Origin: QZLE01 sp033852075
GTDB taxonomy: Bacteria; Pseudomonadota; Gammaproteobacteria; QZLD01
Length of the DNA: 64,000 bases
Direction of reading: 5' to 3'
Assembly: GCA_033852075.1 (NCBI GenBank)
Contig: JAWSVC010000033.1
Span: 1-64,000 of the forward strand
Shown piece by piece: positions 16,470-24,246 of the stretch (position 1 is the first letter of the stretch; each line of letters starts with the position of its first letter). The notes beneath the pieces are model-generated. The model made no database searches. It had not been told where the DNA came from and saw only the letters and a list, made by a program, of their open reading frames with translations. A program made the position numbers and the translations under genes.

Positions 16470-17240
16470 GTGTCGGATTGGATTACATATGAACACCCTT
16501 TAAATGAAAGAATCAGGGTGTTGATGCGTTTGGAATTTATTTTTAAGCAGATTGATCAGCTCTTACAAGAAGATTCAAAACTTAATACCCGTCATATATT
16601 GCTTGCTATAGGAGAACTTGTCGGTATTGTAGAGCGTGGAGATCTGAAATCTGAAATCTTAAAGGAACTGGATCGTCATATAGCTACTATGCTTAATTTA
16701 CAAGAGACTCCTGGGGTTGATGCTGATGCTTTGCAGGCTTTTTTGCAGAATCTACGAGATTTATCCGCGAGAATTCATAGTTCACAAGGGCAAATTGCTG
16801 CTGAGTTGAAAAACGATGAATTTTTGATGGGGGTTATTCAGCGCTCTGGTATTCCTGGTGGAACCTGTGATTTTGATATGCCTGGTTATCATTATTGGTT
16901 GGAGCAGGATTCTGAAACTAGGTTTAGGCAAATTGATGCTTGGTTAGGTAAATTTAAGCTTATAAAGTCTTCTTGTAGCTTGATATTGGGGTTGATTCGA
17001 GATAGTTCTTTGCCAAAACCATGTCAGGCTGAAAATGGTATGCATCAGATGTCTTTAGATAAAGATCACCCATGTCAGCTGGTTCGAATATCATTGCCAA
17101 GAGATGCGGCGATTTATCCTGAAACTAGCGGGAATAAGCGCCATTTTACTATCCGGTTTATGGGGGAAGATCCTGAGTCTGGGAAGAACAAGCAAATTAC
17201 AGATTTGGTTGAATTTAAACTTACAGTTTGTGTTATTTAA
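16470..17240 (+). CDS. zapD: Cell division protein ZapD
   Basis: ZapD bundles FtsZ filaments at the division ring. The 256-residue protein shows the family opening ITYEHPLNERIRVLMRLEFIF, the block ILLAIGELVGIVERGDLKSEILKELDRH, the GIPGGTCDFDMPGYHYWL segment near 130-150, and a C-terminal VRISLPRDAAIYPE strand region. The start is GTG at 16470, about 8 bases after AGGAAG. It is followed 14 bases later by yacG, the usual partner. Confidence 0.93.
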   Translation: MSDWITYEHPLNERIRVLMRLEFIFKQIDQLLQEDSKLNTRHILLAIGELVGIVERGDLKSEILKELDRHIATMLNLQETPGVDADALQAFLQNLRDLSARIHSSQGQIAAELKNDEFLMGVIQRSGIPGGTCDFDMPGYHYWLEQDSETRFRQIDAWLGKFKLIKSSCSLILGLIRDSSLPKPCQAENGMHQMSLDKDHPCQLVRISLPRDAAIYPETSGNKRHFTIRFMGEDPESGKNKQITDLVEFKLTVCVI

Positions 17241-17254
17241 AGAAAGTGGATTGC

Positions 17255-17452
17255 ATGACAAAAGTAAATTGCCCTGTTTGCCAAAAGATTGTTGAGTGGA
17301 ATAAAGATTCTGAGTATAGACCGTTTTGTAGCGAACGTTGCAAAATGATAGATCTTGGTGATTGGATAAGTGAGAACCACCGGATACCGGGGGAGTCTGC
17401 CGAGATTGCTGATAATAATCTGAGCGAAGAACAGCGTAATTTGCTGAATTAG
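17255..17452 (+). CDS. yacG: DNA gyrase inhibitor YacG
   Basis: Small zinc protein that binds GyrB and inhibits gyrase in E. coli. The 65-residue product from ATG at 17255 has the four cysteines in CPVC near residues 6-9 and FCSERCKMIDLGDW near 25-38, the family hallmark. Longer in-frame starts overlap zapD and lack a ribosome binding site (GAAAG precedes the chosen ATG). Last gene of the coaE-zapD-yacG run. Confidence 0.93.
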   Translation: MTKVNCPVCQKIVEWNKDSEYRPFCSERCKMIDLGDWISENHRIPGESAEIADNNLSEEQRNLLN

Positions 17453-17461
17453 TTCAAATAT

Positions 17462-17715
17462 ACGTCATACTGGCGAAGGCCCATTGCTGTCTGGGGAATT
17501 ATACCGTTCGTGCTGAGCGCGAAGCAGTCGAAGTATGAAACGGTATTAATTCAGCTATTTATTATCACCCTTCGACTGTTCGTACCTCACGCTCAGGATG
17601 AACGGAATTTTAAGTTTTAAACTCTCTTTAATCCTTTGTAGCATTACCCAATAACGCTTTACAGCAACTAGCAAAACTTTCCCTGGACAGCAATGGATCA
17701 AGCTGGGAATGACGC
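17462..17715. mobile_element. MITE-like element with imperfect terminal inverted repeats
   Basis: The ends are inverted copies of each other: 17462-17499 carries CGTCAT then CCATTGCTGTCTGGGGAA, and 17679-17715 carries TTCCCTGGACAGCAATGG then ATGACG. Inside are two palindromic units (ACCGTTC...GAACGG type, 17500-17614) arranged head to head. It encodes no protein. Positions 17479-17614 recur inverted at 22438-22574 with few differences. The element fills the gap between the convergent yacG and bamD. Confidence 0.6.
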
Positions 17716-17752
17716 GTTTTTTTCTAGGGTACGCTAGTAAAATTGGGAGAGA

Positions 17753-18517
17753 CTAACTCCCCTTCAGTGCTTCGTGTTTAGGATAATTTAGCTTAATAAC
17801 CTTCAGTGTATCCTTATACATATCTTCCATATTTAATTCTTTATAGCATTTTGCCAAAACCCCAAGAGCATCATAAATTGCAGGGGTTTGTGGGTAATGT
17901 TGAATCACATGTTTTGCGCGGTTAATTGCGCCAATATGGGCTTTTCTGCGCAGATAGTATTTGGCAACGATTACTTCGCGATCTGCAAGGGTGTCTCGCA
18001 TTCTTACCATTTGCTTGGTTGCTTCTGGCGCGTATTTGCTATCAGGGTACTTTTCGACCAGAGTTTTGAAGGTGATAAATGCCTGTTTCATTGATTCATG
18101 ACTGCGTTCGGCTTTGCTCAGTTTGAATAGTCTGGTTACGAAAGATTCACCGTGATTAATATAGGAAAGGCCTTTGATGTAATAGGCATAGTCAACTGAA
18201 GGGTGGCGTGGATTGATCTTGATAAAACGGTCTGCTGACATGGCAGCCAGTTCCATCTCGTTATCTTTGTAGTATAGGTATGGGATTTCTATAAGAGCCT
18301 GTTGAGCATAGGCGCTAAATGGGAAGCGTGATTCTAGTTTGTTTAAATAGTCGATCGCATATGAATAGTCGCCCTTTTCTTTCATACGCTGTGCTTCGGA
18401 ATATAACTTTTGCGCGCTCCATTCATAGGTTTCGTCATATTCACGTCCTGGAGTGTCAGAGCAGGCGCTGAAAAGAATACATATAACAACGAGAGCGACG
18501 ATTTTAAGTTGTTTCAT
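17753..18517 (-). CDS. bamD: Outer membrane protein assembly lipoprotein BamD
   Basis: Essential lipoprotein of the BAM complex that inserts beta-barrel proteins into the outer membrane. The 254-residue protein has a lipoprotein signal ending LFSAC (lipidated Cys near 19), then tandem TPR-like helices: LYSEAQRMKEKGDYSYAIDY, FPFSAYAQQALIEIPYLYYK and HPSVDYAYYIKGLSYI. Length and motif order are typical. It is divergent from rluD, as in many gammaproteobacteria. Confidence 0.95.
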   Translation of the reverse strand: MKQLKIVALVVICILFSACSDTPGREYDETYEWSAQKLYSEAQRMKEKGDYSYAIDYLNKLESRFPFSAYAQQALIEIPYLYYKDNEMELAAMSADRFIKINPRHPSVDYAYYIKGLSYINHGESFVTRLFKLSKAERSHESMKQAFITFKTLVEKYPDSKYAPEATKQMVRMRDTLADREVIVAKYYLRRKAHIGAINRAKHVIQHYPQTPAIYDALGVLAKCYKELNMEDMYKDTLKVIKLNYPKHEALKGS

Positions 18518-18713
18518 AAATCCTGATAATCCTTTACTACATATAGCAACTGTTATGATGGCTGCATTTAAGACACGGAATGTTGCTATTAGTTCTCGAA
18601 ACGCAAGATTATAATAGATAGTTCATTGATTGTCCCTAAAAATCATCCGTGTTAATTTTTATTGGGCACTGCTAAAATGCTTGGAAATAACAGAAAAGAG
18701 TATCAATCAAACT

Positions 18714-19712
18714 ATGGCAGATCGCGAGATATTAGAAGGAACAGTTCCTGTTGAGATGGGTGGAGGACGTATCGACCACGTGGTGGCTGAAATGTTTTCT
18801 GATTTCTCCCGCAGTCGTTTGCAACAGTGGATTAAGTCCGGTGAACTTTTGGTTGATGGTAAACAGGTTAAGCAAAAGTATAAGGTTATTGGTGAAGAAA
18901 AGATAACCGTTAATGCTGCCATTGACGAAGTGGTTGAGATGGTTCCGCAGAATGTACCGTTGGATATTATCTATGAAGACGATGATATTATGGTGATAAA
19001 TAAGCCTGTTGGTTTAGTTGTGCATCCTGGGTCTGGTAATAATGATGGAACTATGTTGAATGGCCTTTTATATCACGATGGTGAGCTTGCAAAGGTGCCT
19101 CGTGCCGGGATTGTGCACAGGTTGGATAAAGATACATCGGGTCTTTTGGTAACAGCCAAGACGATTCATGCGCACAAACATCTGGTAGATCAACTTCAGG
19201 AGCGAACAGTTAGTCGTGAGTATATGGCTATTGTCAAAGGGATTCTGGTTTCCGGTGGTACGATTGATGAACCAATGGGACGTCATTATGTCGATAGAAA
19301 GAAGATGGCTGTGGTGCAAGATGGCAAAGAGGCTATAACCCATTATCGGGTTGAGGAAAGGTTTGAACACCACTCTCTGGTGAAGGTTAAGCTTGAAACC
19401 GGACGCACTCATCAGATTCGTGTGCATATGGCGCATATTAAACATCCTTTGGTTGGGGATCAGGTTTATGGTGGCAGATTGCAGTTGCCGAAAAATTGTT
19501 CTGAAGAGATGAAGCTTGCACTGCGTGGAGCTAAGAGACAGATGCTGCATGCATGGCGCCTTGGTTTAATTCATCCAGTAACTGGAGAAGAGATGAGCTT
19601 TGAAGCTGAGATGCCGGAGGATATGGAGGATCTGTTAGATCTGATGCGTTATGAAGCAGGTGGTGGCGATGATGACGACGGCGATATGGAAGTGCATTAT
19701 GTTTTTGAGTGA
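18714..19712 (+). CDS. rluD: 23S rRNA pseudouridine synthase RluD
   Basis: Makes pseudouridines in helix 69 of 23S rRNA. The start MADREILEG at 18714 gives 332 residues; upstream in-frame codons do not match the family. An N-terminal S4 RNA-binding domain (SRSRLQQWIKSGELLVDGK) is followed by the catalytic domain with the signature GIVHRLDKDTSGLLV containing the catalytic Asp, then GRTHQIRVHMAHIKHPLVGD. The C-terminus is acidic (GGDDDDGD). pgeF, often the next gene, is absent; repeats follow instead. Confidence 0.94.
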   Translation: MADREILEGTVPVEMGGGRIDHVVAEMFSDFSRSRLQQWIKSGELLVDGKQVKQKYKVIGEEKITVNAAIDEVVEMVPQNVPLDIIYEDDDIMVINKPVGLVVHPGSGNNDGTMLNGLLYHDGELAKVPRAGIVHRLDKDTSGLLVTAKTIHAHKHLVDQLQERTVSREYMAIVKGILVSGGTIDEPMGRHYVDRKKMAVVQDGKEAITHYRVEERFEHHSLVKVKLETGRTHQIRVHMAHIKHPLVGDQVYGGRLQLPKNCSEEMKLALRGAKRQMLHAWRLGLIHPVTGEEMSFEAEMPEDMEDLLDLMRYEAGGGDDDDGDMEVHYVFE

Positions 19713-19715
19713 TAT

Positions 19716-19810
19716 TTAAGATCCCTGAGCGTAGCCGAAGGGTCAAGAAAATTAATATAATCAATGAGACTTCGGCCTTGGTTTATCCTGAGCGTAGTCG
19801 AAGGGCTCAG
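19716..19810. repeat. Dispersed CTGAGCGTAG-type repeats, one exact copy of 1748-1788
   Basis: CCCTGAGCGTAGCCGAAGGG lies at about 19721-19740, and 19770-19810 is identical over 41 bases to 1748-1788 in the same orientation. They fill the rluD-yejB gap. Confidence 0.75.
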
Positions 19811-19918
19811 CCATCTTGATTCTATTAATTATTCCTGCCGGACAAAAGTCAGTATCAGTATATGCAGGAATGGCGAGAATATAAATATAGAAATAATATA
19901 AACGGAATTAACAGGGAA

Positions 19919-20953
19919 ATGACAGCATATTTTATCAGGAGATTTCTACTAATCATCCCAACATTCATTGGGGTGACATTGCTGGTATTTGCGATAACCC
20001 GTATGGTTCCTGGTGGCCCAATCGAGCGTATGATATCAGAGATGAAGATGTCTTCATCAGATGTTGCAGCTGCAAGTAGTGATGTTATTGCGGGTAATGC
20101 TATCTCTGATGAACAGATTCAGGAGCTGCGCGAGTATTATGGTTTTGATAAGCCCATCTTGGTCAGTTATCTGGATTGGATGAAGAGGGTTGTACAACTG
20201 GATCTGGGGACTTCAAGTCGCTATGACGAACCGGTCATAGATATCATTGTCGAAAAACTTCCGATATCAATTTTTTATGGTGTAATCACACTTGTGTTGT
20301 CGTATCTGATTTGTTTGCCGCTGGGGATAATAAAGGCAATTAGGCATCAAGGTATCATAGACAATATCACCTCAATTTTTATATTTATTGGCTATGCAAT
20401 TCCCAATTATGTGCTTGGTATTGGTCTTTTGTGGGCGTTTGCCGTTCATTATGAGGTATTTCCAATGGGGGGATTTGTTAGTGATGATTTTGAAGACTTT
20501 ACCTTCTGGCAACAGGTTTATGATGTATTGATTCATGCGGTTTTACCTTTGCTGTCTTATATGATTGGCAGTCTTGCTGTAATGACCTTAATGATGAAAA
20601 ACTCCCTGCTGGATAATCTGGCTGCAGATTATGTGCGTACAGCTATGGCTAAGGGGTTGTCGTTTAAAGGGGCGGTATTAAAACACGCTTTTCGTAACAG
20701 TTTTATTCCGTTGGCAACTCATCTGGGGAATGGAATCAGTGTTATCCTGACCGGTTCATTTTTGATCGAAAAGATCTTTAATATTGATGGAATTGGTTTG
20801 TTTGGATACGAGTCGATTGTAGATAGGGACTATCCTGCGGTTTTGGGAATTCTGGTTATTTCTTCACTGCTGTTTATGGTTGGTAATATCCTTTCTGATA
20901 TTTGCGTCGCTATAGTCGATCCACGAGTGCAGTTTGCTAAGGAAGAGCAATGA
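19919..20953 (+). CDS. yejB: Peptide ABC transporter permease YejB-like
   Basis: Inner-membrane permease of the dipeptide/oligopeptide (microcin C-type) family. From ATG at 19919 the 344-residue protein begins MTAYFIRRFLLIIPTFIGVTLLVF, has the family loop RMVPGGPIERMISEMK, six membrane segments and the EAA-type loop YVRTAMAKGLSFKGAVLKHAFRNSF that contacts the ATPase. YejE follows after 13 bases. Neither the substrate-binding protein (YejA) nor the ATPase (YejF) is in the neighbourhood. Confidence 0.88.
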   Translation: MTAYFIRRFLLIIPTFIGVTLLVFAITRMVPGGPIERMISEMKMSSSDVAAASSDVIAGNAISDEQIQELREYYGFDKPILVSYLDWMKRVVQLDLGTSSRYDEPVIDIIVEKLPISIFYGVITLVLSYLICLPLGIIKAIRHQGIIDNITSIFIFIGYAIPNYVLGIGLLWAFAVHYEVFPMGGFVSDDFEDFTFWQQVYDVLIHAVLPLLSYMIGSLAVMTLMMKNSLLDNLAADYVRTAMAKGLSFKGAVLKHAFRNSFIPLATHLGNGISVILTGSFLIEKIFNIDGIGLFGYESIVDRDYPAVLGILVISSLLFMVGNILSDICVAIVDPRVQFAKEEQ

Positions 20954-20966
20954 TAAGGGGATATAG

Positions 20967-22043
20967 ATGAGCAGGATGACAGTGAGCCTTAAAAAGCCTC
21001 AATTGCTCAGCCCGCTGGCACAGCAAAAATTTAAACGTTTTAAGCAGATCAGGCGTGGTTACTGGTCGGCAATATTGCTATTAATAATATTATTCCTCTC
21101 CTGTTTTGCAGAACTATTAATAAGCAATCGCGCGCTTTTGGTTAAATATCAAGGGGAATACTATTTCCCAACTTATGGGGCGGTATTTGCCGGTAAGGAT
21201 TTTGGTTTTGATTATGAATACGAGGTCAATTACCGCAAGCTGCAACAAAAGTTCGCGCAAGAAGGTGTTGGTAACTGGGTGCTGATGCCGCTGGTTCCTT
21301 ACAGTGAATATGAAAACGACCTGATTGAAGGGGAATATCCTCCTTACGAGCCATCTATTGCGGCTAAGCATTATCTGGGAACCGATACCGCAGGGCGTGA
21401 TGTATTGGCACGTCTGGTATATGGGTTTCGCATTGCTATTTGGTTTTCGTTGGCACTATCATTTTTCAACTATTTTCTTGGAGTGATAGTTGGTTGCCTG
21501 ATGGGATTTTTTGGAGGATGGTTTGACCTGTTATCGCAGCGACTGGTTGAGATATGGTCCAATATCCCGTTTTTGTATGTGGTAATGATTCTGTCGTCGA
21601 TTATCGTTCCCGGGTTTTGGTCGCTGATAGCAATAATGGTGCTGTTTGGTTGGATTGGGATGACCTGGTACATGCGCACCGCAACCTATAAGGAAAAGGC
21701 GCGCGAGTATGTATTGGCATCGCGGGCGCTCGGGGCATCTACTTCCAGAATCGTTTTTCGGCACATTTTACCAAATTCGTTGTCGATATTAATAACCTTT
21801 ATCCCGTTTTCTATAGCCGGCGGAATAGGTTCATTAACCAGCCTCGATTATTTAGGCTTTGGTTTACCTGCTCCGACTCCAAGCTGGGGAGAACTGATAA
21901 GTCAGGGAACCGAAAATATGGAAAGTTGGTGGATACTGGGTTCGGTTATCAGCGCGCTTGTGATAGTGTTGGTGTTGATAACCTTCGTCGGTGAGGCAAT
22001 TCGTGATGCCTTTGATCCTAAGAAATATACGGTGTATGAGTAA
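20967..22043 (+). CDS. yejE: Peptide ABC transporter permease YejE-like
   Basis: Second permease, pairing with YejB. The 358-residue protein has the long periplasmic region after the first membrane helix typical of YejE (YYFPTYGAVFAGKDFGFDYEYEVNYRKL), HYLGTDTAGRDVLARLVYGFRI, and the coupling loop YVLASRALGASTSRIVFRHILPNSL. It ends FDPKKYTVYE, near the usual family end. Its last 8 bases overlap the start of a RimO C-terminal fragment, where yejF would be expected. Confidence 0.88.
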   Translation: MSRMTVSLKKPQLLSPLAQQKFKRFKQIRRGYWSAILLLIILFLSCFAELLISNRALLVKYQGEYYFPTYGAVFAGKDFGFDYEYEVNYRKLQQKFAQEGVGNWVLMPLVPYSEYENDLIEGEYPPYEPSIAAKHYLGTDTAGRDVLARLVYGFRIAIWFSLALSFFNYFLGVIVGCLMGFFGGWFDLLSQRLVEIWSNIPFLYVVMILSSIIVPGFWSLIAIMVLFGWIGMTWYMRTATYKEKAREYVLASRALGASTSRIVFRHILPNSLSILITFIPFSIAGGIGSLTSLDYLGFGLPAPTPSWGELISQGTENMESWWILGSVISALVIVLVLITFVGEAIRDAFDPKKYTVYE

Positions 22044-22341
22044 TGATTTGCCAGATCCGGTTGATGAAGAAGAGAAGCATGATCGTGTAGAGCGCGTTAT
22101 GTTACAGCAGGCACAGATAAGTCGTGAAAAGCTGGAAGAGAAGGTTGGAATAACCACCGATGTTATCGTTGATGATATCACTGAAGATCAGCTTATCTGC
22201 CGTTCGATGTGGAATGCTCCGGAGATAGATGGGCTGGTGTTTGTTGATTTTGCTGAAGGTGTTGAAATCGGAGACATAGTGCCGGTTCTGATTGATACCT
22301 CGGATGAGCATGATCTGTGGGGTAAGGTGGTGCAAGTATAG
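22036..22341 (+). CDS. Free-standing C-terminal (TRAM) fragment of RimO
   Basis: The 101-residue product starts at an ATG overlapping the yejE stop (ATGAGTAA). It matches the C-terminal quarter of RimO, the ribosomal protein S12 methylthiotransferase: NDLPDPVDEEEK, then QISREKLEEKVG, then CRSMWNAPEIDGLVF, then GDIVPVLIDTSDEHDLWG, all in the family's order. The N-terminal methylthiotransferase and radical-SAM domains with their iron-sulfur cysteines are absent, and the upstream sequence is yejE in another frame. It cannot do the RimO reaction. Either it is a relic of a deletion that joined yejE to rimO, or a domesticated RNA/protein-binding TRAM domain; the intact frame allows both. Confidence 0.8.
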   Translation: MSNDLPDPVDEEEKHDRVERVMLQQAQISREKLEEKVGITTDVIVDDITEDQLICRSMWNAPEIDGLVFVDFAEGVEIGDIVPVLIDTSDEHDLWGKVVQV

Positions 22342-22437
22342 CTGGCCATAATTAAAAATGGATCGTAGGGGTAAATATTGCTAGTTGCCGGAAAGCATTA
22401 TCAATCAATGTTATTAAGGATATATGGTAATTTAATA

Positions 22438-22574
22438 CTTGAAATCTCCGTTCATCCTGAGCGCGAGGTACGAGCAGTCGAAGGGTGGTAATAAATAACT
22501 GAATTAATACCGTTTCATACTTCGACTGCTTCGCGCTCAGCATGAACGGTATCAATTCCCTGGACACTAATGCG
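22438..22574. repeat. Inverted copy of the composite repeat at 17479-17614
   Basis: Read on the minus strand, this segment matches 17479-17614 nearly base for base: CATTAGTGTCCAGGGAATT, ACCGTTCATGCTGAGCGCG, ATGAAACGGTATTAATTCAG, then the head-to-head CTTCGACTG unit. A CGAAGGCGGGAATCCAG element adjoins at about 22574-22592. The 22342-22688 gap holds no gene. Confidence 0.8.
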
Positions 22575-22688
22575 CGAAGGCGGGAATCCAGCGATTGAAA
22601 ATCGCCGCGCGGAGCGCGCTGGGCAAGGTTGCGGAGCAGTTAAAGTTTTGTGTTGTTTCACCTGCTACTTTGGAAAAGGGAGTGAAAA

Positions 22689-24242
22689 ATGAAAAAAATA
22701 TTTGGGGCGTTATTATCAATTCTTCCGTTATCGGTATTTGGGAACGTAAAAGATATTGCTGTTTCGGATTTAGAAAACCAGATAAACCAAGATGTAGAGT
22801 TGGTTAGATATTGTCGTGATGGTCTGCAGGAAATTCTTGCCTACATGGATGCGCTAACAGTTCTTTTTCCCACGGAACGTCAAAAAGAAAAACGGTTGCT
22901 TACTCAACAAGAGCGTCATGAGATGCGTCAGATTTGGAGTAATTATCTGGACTATCATATGCATCTTGAAAATCTAGTTGATAGGTATCAGGAATATGAT
23001 GATATTCCATTTAGTAATGTTATTTCTGCAAAGAAGTTTGAGGGGCTAAAAAATCGTGCCTTTAAACTTTATCGGGCTGCATATTCAGCTCAGTATCGAT
23101 TTGCAATGGAGTTTTTTGCCAAGGCGAACAATAGCAGACAATCGGATAAGGTCTTGAATGATGAATCTGCAGAGCTTGGTCTGCCTAAAGATAGTTATGC
23201 TGAAGTTAAGTATGAATTTTTAAATGTGAAGGCAGCTTCAAAGTTTGCAGCGATTGAAACTATCAACCGGTTGTGGGCAACTGATGAGAGCCTTTGGTTG
23301 GATGAATCCAAAGATGATCCGGTCGAAAAAGATGTGGCGCGTATCTGGGAGTTAGGCAAGGGCAAAGGGGAACTGATGACACTTAAGAACGCACTTACTA
23401 TAGTTAAACAAAAAAGTAAGTCTGCAGTTATGCCTGCCCAAACGGAAATATCGGAGTGGATGGGGGATACCAAGGTTTATCGCAAAGGTCGTTCGCTTAT
23501 TTCGCAGGAGCAGATTATTAAGATAAGGGAAAAACTTTTGCCTGGAGATATCCTTTTGGAGAGGCGTGAGTGGTATTTGTCTAATATTGGTTTGCCTGGG
23601 TATTGGTCGCATGTTGCTTTTTTTATAGGCTCCCCTGAGGAAAGGACTGAGTTTTTCGCAGATGAAGATGTGCAACGCTGGATAGTTGAGCAAGGTATTG
23701 TTAATGGCGATTTGGAAAAACTGCTGAATAACAAGCTACCTAAACAATATTCAGCCAGTAAAGATTTATGGCATGGTGACAAACCATCGGTAATTGAGGC
23801 GATAAGTGAAGGGGTGGTATTTACCTCTTTGGAATATTCTGCAGCAGCAGATTCGGTTGCTGTGCTTAGACCAAAGTTAAGTAAGCTGGAAAAGGCGAAG
23901 GCGATTTTACATGCATTTGGTTTGAGTGGACGTCCTTATGATTTTAGTTTTGATTTTCAGAAAGATTCAGCTTTAGTATGTACCGAACTTGTATATAAAT
24001 CTTATGAAGAACATCTGCAGTTTGATATCCCTAAAATGATGGGACATTTTGTTCTTCCTGCAAATGACTTTGCCAAACAGTTTTCTGAAACGTATGCAAC
24101 TGATGAACAACAGTTTGATTACGTGTTATTTGTAGACGGCAATGAATATGAAAAAACTGCAAAGTTCTCAAATCTTGAGACCTTTAAAGAGAGTTGGAAG
24201 CGGCCTAAGTGGCATATTTTGACGAAAAAGCAAGCGCAATAG
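22689..24242 (+). CDS. Exported YiiX-type permuted papain-fold (NlpC/P60-like) hydrolase
   Basis: A signal peptide (MKKIFGALLSILPLSVFG) precedes about 270 residues of charged, helix-rich sequence with no family I can name. The C-terminal half is a YiiX/YebB-type permuted NlpC/P60 domain: LLPGDILLERREWYLSNIGL, YWSHVAFFIG with the likely catalytic His, VIEAISEGVVFTSLEY, and ALVCTELVYKSYEEH with the likely catalytic Cys. In this permuted family His precedes Cys. YiiX relatives are usually about 200 residues, so the long N-terminal part is unusual. Substrate may be peptidoglycan, a lipid-linked peptide or a thioester; I cannot decide. It stands alone; AAAGGGAG precedes the start. Confidence 0.75.
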   Translation: MKKIFGALLSILPLSVFGNVKDIAVSDLENQINQDVELVRYCRDGLQEILAYMDALTVLFPTERQKEKRLLTQQERHEMRQIWSNYLDYHMHLENLVDRYQEYDDIPFSNVISAKKFEGLKNRAFKLYRAAYSAQYRFAMEFFAKANNSRQSDKVLNDESAELGLPKDSYAEVKYEFLNVKAASKFAAIETINRLWATDESLWLDESKDDPVEKDVARIWELGKGKGELMTLKNALTIVKQKSKSAVMPAQTEISEWMGDTKVYRKGRSLISQEQIIKIREKLLPGDILLERREWYLSNIGLPGYWSHVAFFIGSPEERTEFFADEDVQRWIVEQGIVNGDLEKLLNNKLPKQYSASKDLWHGDKPSVIEAISEGVVFTSLEYSAAADSVAVLRPKLSKLEKAKAILHAFGLSGRPYDFSFDFQKDSALVCTELVYKSYEEHLQFDIPKMMGHFVLPANDFAKQFSETYATDEQQFDYVLFVDGNEYEKTAKFSNLETFKESWKRPKWHILTKKQAQ

Positions 24243-24246
24243 CTTA

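Noticed and set aside
19068..19550. A 160-codon frame antisense to rluD
   Set aside because: Shadow of a conserved gene; Ser/Thr/His-rich translation without family.
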